The translations under genes and the position numbers were made by a program. 27,412 nt of DNA from CAZBBB01 sp964490005 (GTDB taxonomy: Bacteria; Planctomycetota; B15-G4): positions 1 through 27,412 of the forward strand of contig CAZBBB010000037.1 of the NCBI GenBank assembly GCA_964490005.1. Reading direction: 5' to 3'. Positions 14,189 through 21,805 of this stretch are shown here, one piece after another (within the stretch, counting starts at the first letter, position 1; the number at the start of each line of letters is the position of its first letter). The notes under the pieces are model-generated. The model made no database searches, was not told where the DNA came from, and worked only from the letters and a program-made list of their open reading frames with translations.

Positions 14189-15613
14189 CTAGACGGCGCC
14201 CTGCCGCAGCACCACGACCTTCACGGTGCGCAGCAGGATCGCCACGTCGAGCGCCAGGCTGCGGTGCTTCACGTAGTACAGGTCGTACTGCAGCTTGATG
14301 AAGGCGTCGTCGACGCTGGCGCCGTACGAGTGGTTGATCTGCGCCCAACCCGTGATGCCGGGCTTGACGGCGTGCCGCTCGGCGTAGTGCGGGAGCTGCT
14401 TCTGCAGTTCGGCGACGAAGAAGGGCCGTTCGGGGCGCGGGCCCACCAGGCTCATGTCGTTCCGGATCACGCTCCACAACTGCGGGATCTCGTCGATGCG
14501 CAGCTTGCGCATCCAGCGACCCACGCGCGTCGTGCGCGCGTCGTCGCCGCTGGCCCAGACCGGGCCGCTGGCGGCCTCGGCGTCGGCCCGCATCGAGCGG
14601 AACTTCGCCAGCCGGAAGCTGCGCCCGTGCAGGCCCACGCGCTCCTGCACGTAGAGGATCGGGCCGCGCGAGTCGAGCTTGATCAACAGGGCGACGACGA
14701 GCGCGAGCGGGAGCGCGAGGGCCGCGCCCACGGTGGCCACGACGAGATCGAGCCCGCGGCGCGCCGCGGCGTAGGCGGCGCCGCCGGCCGGCGCCAGGAA
14801 CAAGCCCGGACTGAGCAGGCTCTCGACCGCCATGCGCCCCGTGAGCCGCTCGTACCAGCTCGACAGGTCGCTGATGCGCACGTCCTCGAGGCGCACGGCG
14901 AGCAGATCCTCGCCGCCGAGGGCCACGGACGGCGCGAGCACGACGTGCTGGAGGCCGTGTTCGAGCACGAGGGCGGGCACGCGGTCGGGCGGCCCGAGGA
15001 TCGTGCGCGCGGGCGGCGCGCCCTCGGCCGCGTCGATGAAGCCCACGAGCACCACGGACGGGTCCTGGCCGCGGCGCAGCTCCTCCTCGACGACGTCGAC
15101 GGCGGGGCCGCGGCCGACGATCGCGACGCGTTCGCCGAGGCGCGAGGAGCGCATCCAGCGCGGCCAGCGGCTGCGCAGCCCGTAGGCGGCGAGGAAGGAG
15201 GCCCCCGTCGCCGCGAGCAGCAGCATCGGGTGGATCTGCAGGCGACGCAGGCGCCCGCCGAGTTCGAGCGAGCCGTCGAGCGTCGAGAGCGCGTAGTAGA
15301 GCAGCGGCAGGATCACGAGCACGGCCGCGACCGCCTCCACGAGCCGCATGACGGTGTCCTGCGGGCGCGTGATCACCGTCCAGCGGTACAGGTCGCGGAA
15401 AGTGAAGGTCGTCTGCAGCGCGAGCACGACGAGCAGCGAGCGCATCAGGATGTAGCGCGTCTCGTCGGGCGCGATGACCAGCGTGAGCGGCCCCTGCGCC
15501 GAGAACAGCAGGCGCTCGCCGAAGGAGCGGGCGTGCGCGACCGGCAGCACGACGGCCAGCAGCACGAGGGTCTCGAGCAGGACGAACGGCAGGATCGAGC
15601 TGCGCGCCTTCAC
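14189..15613 (-). CDS. Polyprenyl-phosphate sugar-1-phosphate transferase (exopolysaccharide initiation)
   Basis: The product is 474 residues in the WbaP/EpsB-type layout: N-terminal membrane helices (residues ~7-150), a Rossmann-like middle domain (VAIVGRGPAVDVVEEEL, ~165-255), one more TM (~285-312) and the catalytic C-terminal domain. The latter has LAKFRSMRADAEAASG, LRIDEIPQLWSV, MSLVGPRPERPFFV, KPGITGWAQINHSYGASVDD and KLQYDLYYVKHRSLALD, the hallmarks of bacterial sugar transferases. It loads the first sugar phosphate on undecaprenyl phosphate to start glycan synthesis. It resembles the PEP-CTERM-associated subgroup, but no exosortase is in the window. The start is GTG 15613, 7 bases after the aminopeptidase stop. 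Convergent with the HEHRH lipoprotein. Confidence 0.9.
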   Translation of the reverse strand: MKARSSILPFVLLETLVLLAVVLPVAHARSFGERLLFSAQGPLTLVIAPDETRYILMRSLLVVLALQTTFTFRDLYRWTVITRPQDTVMRLVEAVAAVLVILPLLYYALSTLDGSLELGGRLRRLQIHPMLLLAATGASFLAAYGLRSRWPRWMRSSRLGERVAIVGRGPAVDVVEEELRRGQDPSVVLVGFIDAAEGAPPARTILGPPDRVPALVLEHGLQHVVLAPSVALGGEDLLAVRLEDVRISDLSSWYERLTGRMAVESLLSPGLFLAPAGGAAYAAARRGLDLVVATVGAALALPLALVVALLIKLDSRGPILYVQERVGLHGRSFRLAKFRSMRADAEAASGPVWASGDDARTTRVGRWMRKLRIDEIPQLWSVIRNDMSLVGPRPERPFFVAELQKQLPHYAERHAVKPGITGWAQINHSYGASVDDAFIKLQYDLYYVKHRSLALDVAILLRTVKVVVLRQGAV

Positions 15614-15620
15614 GAGCGGC

Positions 15621-16895
15621 CTACCCGCGGGTCATGAGCCGCTCGATCGCGTCGGCCTCGCTCGGCACGCCGGTCGACAGCTTCACCGCACCCGTCTCCG
15701 TCATGAGATAGCAATCTTCGATGCGGACTCCGAGCGCTTCCTCGGCGATGTAGATGCCGGGCTCGATGGTGAACAGGGCGCCGGGCTCGATCGGCACGCG
15801 GCCGCCGACGTCGTGGACGTGCAGGCCGATCCAGTGGCCCACGCCGTGCTTGAAGTAGCGCCGGCCCGGGCCGAAGCCGCGTTCGGTGATGACCGCCCGG
15901 GCGATCGCGTCGAGGTCGGCCAGCGTCATGCCGGGCCGGGCGGCCTGCGCCGCCGCGCTCTGCGCGTCGAGCACGACCTGGTAGACCTCGCGCTGCCGCG
16001 TCGTGAAGCGCCCGTTGACCGGGACGGTGCGCGTGACGTCGGCGCAGTAGCCGCGCCACTTGGCGCCGACATCCATGACGACCAGCTCGCCGTGCCGCAT
16101 CTGCCGGCGGTTGGCGTCGTAGTGCAGCGTGACCGAGTTGGGCCCCGAGCCGACGATCGACGGAAAGCCCGGCCGCTCGGACCCCAGACGCAGGAAGGTG
16201 CCCTCGATGGCGGCCTGCGCCACGTACTCGTGCGCGTCGGGCTCGATGACCGCGAAGGCCTCGTGCAGCGCGCGGCAGGTGATGTCGATGGCGTTGCGCA
16301 GGCAGGCGATCTCGTGGGGCGACTTGATCAGCCGCTGGGCGTCGAGGGCGCGGCGCAGCGGCTCGCGCTCGACGGCGGCGAGGGCGGGCAGCAGCCCCTG
16401 CGGCGGGTCGCCGGCGACGTGCAGCGGGGCGGCGCCCCAGCCCGACAGCAGCGCGCCGGCCTCCTGCAGGTCGGCCGTGCGGAGAAAGCCCGTGGCGCGT
16501 TCGGCCTGCGGGCCCGGCGCGAGGCGCGGCCCGCTCCAGACTTCGTGTTCGGGGTCGTGCGGCGGCAGGAACAGCACTTCGTCGAGCAGTTCGCCCTGCG
16601 CGCCGACGCGCAGCGCGAACGCGATCGCGGGGATCTCGACGCCGGCCAGGTACAGAAAGTCGTCCGACTGGAAGAAACGTCCTTCGGCGGCCGGCGCCGC
16701 CGCGACGACCACCACGCCTTCGCCGAGCGTCGCCGCGAGCTGCCGGCGGCGCGCGGCGCACTCGGTCGAGAGCGCGTCGGGCGGCGTGCGCAGCAGCGGG
16801 TCGGGCACCGGAAGGCCGGTGGCGGGCGCGCGGCACGCGGCCAGCGTGGCGAGCAGGGCCAGCGCGAACACGGGGAGCGGGCCGGTCCTCACCAT
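15621..16895 (-). CDS. pepP: Xaa-Pro aminopeptidase-like M24B metallopeptidase with lipoprotein signal
   Basis: The product is 424 residues. The pita-bread fold and all five metal ligands of PepP can be seen: Asp pair in MDVGAKWRGYCADVTRT, His in HGVGHWIGLHVHDVG, Glu in FTIEPGIYI and Glu in GVRIEDCYLMTE. The enzyme should remove N-terminal residues before proline. The N-terminus is unusual: LPVFALALLATLAAC is a lipoprotein signal with lipobox LAAC (Cys21), whereas E. coli PepP is cytoplasmic, so this copy probably works in the envelope. ATG 16895 overlaps the yraN stop by 7 bases. The gene sits between yraN and the sugar transferase in the yajC operon. Confidence 0.88.
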   Translation of the reverse strand: MVRTGPLPVFALALLATLAACRAPATGLPVPDPLLRTPPDALSTECAARRRQLAATLGEGVVVVAAAPAAEGRFFQSDDFLYLAGVEIPAIAFALRVGAQGELLDEVLFLPPHDPEHEVWSGPRLAPGPQAERATGFLRTADLQEAGALLSGWGAAPLHVAGDPPQGLLPALAAVEREPLRRALDAQRLIKSPHEIACLRNAIDITCRALHEAFAVIEPDAHEYVAQAAIEGTFLRLGSERPGFPSIVGSGPNSVTLHYDANRRQMRHGELVVMDVGAKWRGYCADVTRTVPVNGRFTTRQREVYQVVLDAQSAAAQAARPGMTLADLDAIARAVITERGFGPGRRYFKHGVGHWIGLHVHDVGGRVPIEPGALFTIEPGIYIAEEALGVRIEDCYLMTETGAVKLSTGVPSEADAIERLMTRG

Positions 16896-17278
16896 TGATG
16901 GAACTCCGGGAGATGCGTGAAGGGATCCTCGATGATCTCGGTGCCGACCGGCCGGCCCTGCTCGTCGAAACTGACCGAGACGACCACGAAGCGCCAGTCG
17001 CCGGCGCCGTGCTCGTGACGGGCGATCCAGGCGCGGGCGCCGCGCAGCAGCGCGTGGAACTTGGCGCGGTCGATCGTGGCCGACGGCTCGACCGGCCCCG
17101 GCGCGCGCGCGCGCACTTCGGCGAAGACGACGCCCCCGTCGTCGCGCGCGACGACGTCGATCTCGGCGCCGCGGACGCGGAAGTTGCTCTCGATGACGGT
17201 GAAGCCGGCCGCGACCAGCGCTTCGCGCGCGGCCTCCTCGGCCCGCCGGCCGCGCACGTGCGAGGCGCGCGGCGTCAA
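16889..17278 (-). CDS. yraN: YraN/UPF0102 family putative nuclease-fold protein
   Basis: The product is about 129 residues and matches the small YraN family: GRRAEEAAREALVAAGFTVIESNFRVRGAEIDVVARD, then VVFAEVRAR. The pattern E...GAEID...VFAEV(R/K) is that of restriction-endonuclease-like folds (E, D, ExK-type), although the final Lys of EVK is Arg here. The cellular role of the family is not settled. The start is uncertain: TTG 17278, 2 bases after the yajC stop, gives a normal length; GTG 17257 would give 122 residues. No ATG is available. The stop overlaps the pepP-like ATG. Confidence 0.83.
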   Translation of the reverse strand: MTPRASHVRGRRAEEAAREALVAAGFTVIESNFRVRGAEIDVVARDDGGVVFAEVRARAPGPVEPSATIDRAKFHALLRGARAWIARHEHGAGDWRFVVVSVSFDEQGRPVGTEIIEDPFTHLPEFHQW

Positions 17279-17280
17279 GC

Positions 17281-17613
17281 TCAGTTCGACCCGGCCTCGT
17301 CGTCCGCGGTGAGCACCGAGGCGATGGAGGACTTGAGCACGCGCACGCGCGTCGGGCTGTCGTCGAAACGCAGCGTGAAGTCGTTGTCGCTCACGGCGGC
17401 GACCGTGGCGTACATGCCGCCGGTCGTGAGCACGCGGTCGTTCTTCTTGAGCGCGGCGATCATGGCCTGCTTGCGCTTGCGCTCCTTGCGTTCGGGCATG
17501 ATCAGCACGAACCAGAAGATCACCGCCAGTCCGCCCAGCATGATGAGCGGGTTGGGGCCCGAGGGGGCGTCCTGCAGGGCGAGCAGGTCGAACAGCGGGG
17601 TCGGCATGGTCAT
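17281..17613 (-). CDS. yajC: Preprotein translocase accessory subunit YajC
   Basis: The product is 110 residues: a single membrane helix (~residues 22-42, LIMLGGLAVIFWFVLIMP) followed by the conserved RKERKRKQAMIAALKKNDRVLTTGGMYATVAAV segment. YajC associates with SecDF and YidC and helps protein export. In many bacteria yajC precedes secD; here yraN follows, and no secD is in the window. ATG 17613 is used; ATG 17607, two codons later, is equally possible. It is the first gene of the yajC-yraN-pepP-sugar transferase operon and is divergent from mnmA. Confidence 0.93.
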   Translation of the reverse strand: MTMPTPLFDLLALQDAPSGPNPLIMLGGLAVIFWFVLIMPERKERKRKQAMIAALKKNDRVLTTGGMYATVAAVSDNDFTLRFDDSPTRVRVLKSSIASVLTADDEAGSN

Positions 17614-17654
17614 GGGCGGGCGCAGCGGGCTGCACGGGAGGGGGCGAACGGGGC

Positions 17655-17684
17655 ATGATAGTCACCGCCGGCCCGACCGGACAA
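17655..17684 (-). promoter_or_regulatory. Candidate promoter of the yajC operon
   Basis: On the minus strand TTGTCC (17684-17679), 18 bases, then TATCAT (17660-17655). These match sigma-70 boxes at four and five of six positions. Predicted start lies about 35 bases before the yajC ATG. Confidence 0.45.
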
Positions 17685-17698
17685 CGCGCGAGGATCCC

Positions 17699-18754
17699 AT
17701 GAACGAGTCGCAGCCGTGGCTGGTGGCCCTGAGCGGGGGCGTGGACAGCGCCGTCGCGGCGGCCCGGCTGGCGGACGAGGGCGTGGCGCTCGTCGGGATC
17801 TTCATGCGCAACGGGGTGTCCGGCTCGGCGGCGCGGCGCTCGTGCTGCTCGCTCTCCGACGCGCGCGACGCGGCGGCCGTCGCCCGCGCTCTCGACCTGC
17901 CCTTCTACGTGCACGATCTCGAGCGCCCCTTCGCGCGCCTCATCGAGGATTTCGCGCGCGACTACGCCGCGGGCCTCACGCCCAATCCGTGCATCGCCTG
18001 CAACCAGCAGCTCAAGTTCGGCGAGTTGCTCGCGCTGGCGGACGACCTGGGCTGCCGCGGCGTCGCCACCGGACACTACGCCGTCGTGCGGCAGGGGCGA
18101 CTGTCGCGCGCGGCCGATGCCGCCAAGGACCAGAGCTATCTGCTCGCCGGCCTGGCCCCGGGCCAGCTCGCGCGGGCCCGCCTGCCGCTCGGGCACTCCA
18201 CCAAGGCCGAGGTGCGGGCCGAGGCGCGGCGACGCGCGCTGCCCGTGGCGGACAAGCCCGACTCGGCCGAGATCTGCTTCGTTCCGGGCGGGGACTATCG
18301 GGCCGTGGTGCGCGAGCGCCTCGGGCACGCCGGCGCCCCCGGAGCTTTCGTGGACGAATCCGGGCGCACGTTGGGCCGCCACGCCGGCGTGGGCGACTTC
18401 ACCGTCGGACAGCGACGCGGGCTGGGCCTCGGCCTGGGGCATCCCGTGTACGTGCGCGCCATCGACGCGACGAGCGGCACGATCACCGTGGCGAGGCGCG
18501 CGCGCCTGGCGCGACGGTCGTGCCGCGTCGGCGAGGTCGCGTGGCACGAGCCGCCGCTGCCCGAGCGCGACGTGCTGGTGCAGTTGCGCCACCACCACCG
18601 GCCCGTGCCCGCGCGCATCGCGTGGCGGGAGCCCGAGGTGCAGGTGCGCTTCGCGTCGCCGTGCGGCGACGTCTCGCCCGGCCAGTACGCGGCCTTCTAC
18701 GACGGCCCGTGCGTGCTGGGCGCCGGCCGCATCCTGCGCTGGGACGACGACTGA
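17699..18754 (+). CDS. mnmA: tRNA-specific 2-thiouridylase MnmA
   Basis: The product is 351 residues. MnmA thiolates U34 of tRNAs for Lys, Glu and Gln. The PP-loop SGGVDS is at 12-17. The catalytic Cys lies in TPNPCIACNQQLKFG and the second Cys in PDSAEICFVPGGDY. TGHYA and AKDQSYLLAGL are also typical, as is the VGQRRGLGLGLGHPVYV segment. ATG 17699 has AGGA eight bases upstream. The same 2-thiouridine can be converted to 2-selenouridine using selenophosphate in organisms with the SelU enzyme, so the gene connects to selD in principle; no selU is visible here. Confidence 0.95.
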   Translation: MNESQPWLVALSGGVDSAVAAARLADEGVALVGIFMRNGVSGSAARRSCCSLSDARDAAAVARALDLPFYVHDLERPFARLIEDFARDYAAGLTPNPCIACNQQLKFGELLALADDLGCRGVATGHYAVVRQGRLSRAADAAKDQSYLLAGLAPGQLARARLPLGHSTKAEVRAEARRRALPVADKPDSAEICFVPGGDYRAVVRERLGHAGAPGAFVDESGRTLGRHAGVGDFTVGQRRGLGLGLGHPVYVRAIDATSGTITVARRARLARRSCRVGEVAWHEPPLPERDVLVQLRHHHRPVPARIAWREPEVQVRFASPCGDVSPGQYAAFYDGPCVLGAGRILRWDDD

Positions 18755-18768
18755 CGCGCCGCTCGGCG

Positions 18769-18798
18769 CTGTCACCCGGCGCCCGCAGCGGCTATCGT
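18769..18798 (+). promoter_or_regulatory. Candidate promoter giving a nearly leaderless mRNA
   Basis: CTGTCA (18769-18774), 18 bases, TATCGT (18793-18798). The -10 box ends 8 bases before ATG 18807, so the transcript would have almost no leader. The boxes resemble those before yajC (TTGTCC, 18 bases, TATCAT). Confidence 0.38.
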
Positions 18799-18806
18799 GC
18801 GGCCGC

Positions 18807-19166
18807 ATGAGCGGGGTCGGCCTGGGCGCGCACGAGGATGCCGAGCGGGTGCGCTCGTGCCTCGGGTGCGGCGAACTCGTGCCCTTCGAGCTGCGCACCT
18901 GCCCGGCCTGCGGTCACCACGAGCCGCTGGCGAGCGCGGCGGCGGGCCAGGCATGTGCCTGTCCGGCCTGCGAGCACGAGGTGCCGGACGAGCGGCTGTT
19001 CTGCGGCGCCTGCGGTCGCGACGTCGGCCTGCCGCCGGCCTCGGCCGCCGGCGCCGACGCACCCGCCGCGGGTCGGCCCGCGGTCGCGTGGCTGCTCGCG
19101 CTGGGCCTGCTCGCCCCGCTGGCTCAATTGGCCGCGCTGCACGCGGTCGTGCGCGGGGGCGGGTGA
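18807..19166 (+). CDS. Small double zinc-ribbon membrane protein
   Basis: The product is 119 residues of unknown function. Two zinc ribbons lie in tandem: CLGCGELVPFELRTCPACG (~18-36) and CPACEHEVPDERLFCGACG (~52-70), each with two CxxC pairs. After a proline/alanine linker comes one membrane helix (~93-112, AWLLALGLLAPLAQLAALHAVV). Such proteins usually bind partners rather than catalyse. No ribosome-binding site is seen before ATG 18807, in keeping with the near-leaderless promoter proposed just upstream. Convergent with the TPR gene at 19171, with a 4-base gap. Confidence 0.72.
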   Translation: MSGVGLGAHEDAERVRSCLGCGELVPFELRTCPACGHHEPLASAAAGQACACPACEHEVPDERLFCGACGRDVGLPPASAAGADAPAAGRPAVAWLLALGLLAPLAQLAALHAVVRGGG

Positions 19167-19170
19167 CGCG

Positions 19171-19623
19171 CTAGGCCAGCGGCTCGTCGCTGCGCACTTC
19201 GCGCGCGAGGTCGGCCAGTCGCGCGAGGAAGCGCTCGTAGTCCGGCGCGCGCCGCAGCCGCGCCAGGTCGGGATCCTCGCGCAGATGCCGGAAGTCGGAG
19301 TAGCCGAGGCCGACCGCCGCCAGCAGCGCCTCGCGCGCCGCCGCCAGATCGCCCGAGAGCGCCAGCGAACACGCCAGGTTGTAGCGGAACACGTGATCGG
19401 ACGGGTCGCGGCGGACGAGCACGCGATCGAGTTCCAGGCCGCGCCGGTAGCGCCGCGCCCGGGTGGAGGCCTCGGCGAGCTGCACGAGCGTCTCGACGTC
19501 GTCGGGGTCGCGCCGCAGCGAGGCCTCCAGGACGTCGGACTGGAACACCCAGCCGGCATGCTCGAGCCGGCGCAGCAAGGCGCCGGGCCGGGCCGTGCGA
19601 CGGGGCTGGTTTTTGCGTGTCAT
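19171..19623 (-). CDS. Small TPR-containing protein
   Basis: The product is 150 residues without a signal peptide. Two to three TPR-like units can be seen (DPDDVETLVQLAEASTRARRY, DPSDHVFRYNLACSLALSGD, then a third ending in LGYSDFRHLREDPDLARLR). The last part, with a short helix around PDLARLRRAPDYERFLARL, is common at the end of bacterial TPR proteins. The N-terminus is basic (MTRKNQPRRTAR). The start ATG 19623 has GAGG about 9 bases upstream. No enzymatic domain and no clear partner. Confidence 0.7.
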   Translation of the reverse strand: MTRKNQPRRTARPGALLRRLEHAGWVFQSDVLEASLRRDPDDVETLVQLAEASTRARRYRRGLELDRVLVRRDPSDHVFRYNLACSLALSGDLAAAREALLAAVGLGYSDFRHLREDPDLARLRRAPDYERFLARLADLAREVRSDEPLA

Positions 19624-19659
19624 GAGCGGGCCTCGGGATTCGTCCCCGCCGCGCCGTCG

Positions 19660-19688
19660 TTGGTGAACGTGCCACGCGCGGCTAGAGT
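19660..19688 (+). promoter_or_regulatory. Candidate promoter of the zinc-ribbon/HEAT gene
   Basis: TTGGTG (19660-19665), 17 bases, TAGAGT (19683-19688): three and four of six consensus positions with ideal spacing. The start would be about 90 bases before ATG 19784. The rest of the gap 19624-19783 holds no gene or strong hairpin that I can see. Confidence 0.35.
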
Positions 19689-19783
19689 GGAACCCGAATC
19701 GGCGCGGCTCGGGCAGGCGGCGCCGAACGAGATTCTAGGGCCGGTCACGGGCAGCCTGCAACCGGGAGCGCCGCGAGAGTTCG

Positions 19784-20815
19784 ATGAAGATCTACTTCTG
19801 CGACGCGTGCAACGAGAGCATTCCGCTCGGCGACATCCAGGCCGGCCAGGTCACCACGATCAAGGGCAAGCTGTTCTGCCGCAGCTGCATTCCGCCCGGC
19901 GCGGGCGCCGCGCCCGGGCCGGCGGCATCGCCCGCCGCGCGCGGCGCCTCGCCCGTGCTGTGGATCGCGCTGCTCGTCGTCTGCGGCTACCTCGTCTGGC
20001 GCGACCTGCCGCGCACGGGCGTGCTGGCCGGCCACGACGTCGAGGCGCTCGACGAACTCGACGCGGGAGCCGACCGCCTGCGCCTCTCGGGCCTCGAGGA
20101 CGACCTCTCGGCGCTGCGCCGCGATCGCGACGAACTCGACCGCAAGCTCACCTTCCTGCGCGGCGACCTCGACAACCTGCGCGCCCAGTCGGCCGACAAC
20201 TCGCGCGTGCTGGAGCAGTTGCGCGAGCAGCTCGACGGCGTCGTGCGCGGGCAGGCCGAGACCGGCCAGCTCATCGAGAAGCTGCACTTCCAGGAGAACC
20301 GGCTCTCGGCGCTCGACGGCCGCATCAACACGCTCGCCGACGCGGTCGTGGCGCTCGAGCAGCGGCTGGCGGCGGGCATCGCGACGCTGGCGGGTGCCGA
20401 GGCGGCGCCCGGCGCCGCTCCGGTGGTGTCGGCGGCGGATGCCACGCTGCAGGCCGAACTCGACGCCATCCGCCGGCAACTGCTCGACAACGATGCCGGG
20501 CAGCGCTTCGCCGCCGTCGACCGCATCTCGAAGGGGCGGCACAAGGTGCTGGCGGCCGAACTCGTCGCGAGCCTCGGGGACGAAGACCTGTTCGTGCGCA
20601 TGGCCGCGATGCAGACGCTGGGCGACTTCGGCCACGTCGAGGCCGTGCCGCGGCTGTTCGAGGTGCTCGCCGACCCCAACGCCTCGATCCGCAAGCACGC
20701 GGCCGAGACGCTCGTGCGGCTGACGGGCTACGACCCGGGCTACGACGCGCGCGCCTCGACGGCCGAGCGCGACAAGGCCGTCAAGAAGTGGAAGGACTGG
20801 CTCGGCGAGCGCTGA
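19784..20815 (+). CDS. Zinc-ribbon / single-TM / coiled-coil / HEAT protein
   Basis: The product is 343 residues in four parts. (1) An N-terminal zinc-binding module with CDAC (C6, C9) and CRSC (C32, C35). (2) A membrane helix at ~57-72 (PVLWIALLVVCGYLVW). (3) A charged coiled coil at ~85-195 with heptad-like runs (DDLSALRRDRDELDRKLTFL). (4) HEAT repeats at ~235-325 (DLFVRMAAMQTLGDFGHVEAVPRLFEVL), with a lysine-rich end KKWKDWLGER. The mix suggests a membrane-tethered scaffold. Arrangement of HEAT after the coiled coil implies the bulk lies on one side of the membrane, probably the periplasm if the zinc module is cytoplasmic. No family name is known to me. GAGAG lies 4-8 bases before the ATG. 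Confidence 0.75.
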   Translation: MKIYFCDACNESIPLGDIQAGQVTTIKGKLFCRSCIPPGAGAAPGPAASPAARGASPVLWIALLVVCGYLVWRDLPRTGVLAGHDVEALDELDAGADRLRLSGLEDDLSALRRDRDELDRKLTFLRGDLDNLRAQSADNSRVLEQLREQLDGVVRGQAETGQLIEKLHFQENRLSALDGRINTLADAVVALEQRLAAGIATLAGAEAAPGAAPVVSAADATLQAELDAIRRQLLDNDAGQRFAAVDRISKGRHKVLAAELVASLGDEDLFVRMAAMQTLGDFGHVEAVPRLFEVLADPNASIRKHAAETLVRLTGYDPGYDARASTAERDKAVKKWKDWLGER

Positions 20816-20839
20816 CGTCCGACGCGCGCCGCGCCGCCC

Positions 20840-21769
20840 TCACTTCAGCAGCACTTCGCAGTCGGCCTCCGCCAGCAGACGCGCGCGCAGCGTCGCGAGC
20901 TCGCCGCCGTCGACGTCCCGGCGGCGCTCGGCCGCCAGCAGCTCGTCGCGCGCCTGCTCGAGCGTGACCGGCCGGCGCTCGACGAGGCGCAGCACCCAGG
21001 CGCCGTCGAAGGTGGCGACCGCGGGGGTGACGTCGCCCGGCTCGTCGAGATAGGCCACGGCCCGGTCGACCTCGGCGCCGAGCTGCCTCGGGCGCCAGCC
21101 GTCGATGCGGCCCTCCTGCACCAGCAGGTCGCTCGCCGGATCGGAGGCCGGCAGCAGTTCGGCGAGCGGCGCGCCCCGCTGCAGGGCCTCGGCCGCCGCG
21201 GAGGCGCGCGCCAGCGCGGCCTGCTTGAGCGCACCCAGGTCGGGTCGCTCGGCGGCGTCGGGATCGACGACGCGGTAGGCGCTGAAGTACAGCGCCTCGA
21301 GCACGACGTGCTCGGGCTCCGGGCCATAGCGTTCGGCGAAGGCCTGCGCGAGCGCCTCCGGCCCCAGGTCGCGGTCGGCCCGGATGATCGCGAACATCGA
21401 CAGTTCGGCGCGCATCTCGATCTCGCGCCGACGGATCCAGCCCTCGCGCGAGTAGCCCAGTGCCTCCTTCTCGCGCCAGAACTTCTCGGGGTTGCCGTTG
21501 TAGCCGTACTTGATCACGCGCTCGGTCTCCTCGGCGCGCGCGACGCGGATCTCCTCGTCGGTCGGGCTCAGCCCGCGCCGCTCGGCCTCGCGGATCGCGA
21601 GCATCTCGACGAGGTAGTCGCCGATCAGCGGCACGCCCACGCGCCCCACGAGCCACTCGCCGTACTCGGCGCGCGTGAGCCGGATCGCGGGCCCCTGCAG
21701 CACGAGCGGCTCGTCGTCGGCGGGGCCGGCCAGCGCGGCCAGGGCGAGCAGCAGGGCGGGGGCGTGCAT
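20840..21769 (-). CDS. Exported SurA/parvulin-like peptidyl-prolyl isomerase
   Basis: The product is 309 residues with signal peptide MHAPALLLALAALAGPA. A helical SurA-type N-terminal part follows (~30-140, VGVPLIGDYLVEMLAIREAERRGLSPTDEEI), then a parvulin-like region (~145-275) with EHVVLEALYFSAY, a helix GAPLAELLPASDPASD and IDGWRPRQLGAEVDRAV..PGDVTPAVATFDGAWVLRLVERRP. These match periplasmic folding chaperones; whether isomerase residues remain is not certain. ATG 21769 has a good GAGAGGAG ribosome site, so the in-frame extension to 21802 is rejected. It is the last gene of the CRTAC1 operon, 36 bases after the CRTAC1-type gene, and may help fold those exported proteins. Confidence 0.82.
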   Translation of the reverse strand: MHAPALLLALAALAGPADDEPLVLQGPAIRLTRAEYGEWLVGRVGVPLIGDYLVEMLAIREAERRGLSPTDEEIRVARAEETERVIKYGYNGNPEKFWREKEALGYSREGWIRRREIEMRAELSMFAIIRADRDLGPEALAQAFAERYGPEPEHVVLEALYFSAYRVVDPDAAERPDLGALKQAALARASAAAEALQRGAPLAELLPASDPASDLLVQEGRIDGWRPRQLGAEVDRAVAYLDEPGDVTPAVATFDGAWVLRLVERRPVTLEQARDELLAAERRRDVDGGELATLRARLLAEADCEVLLK

Positions 21770-21805
21770 GGCGGGCTCCTCTCGGGGACGGACGAACCGC
21801 ACAGT

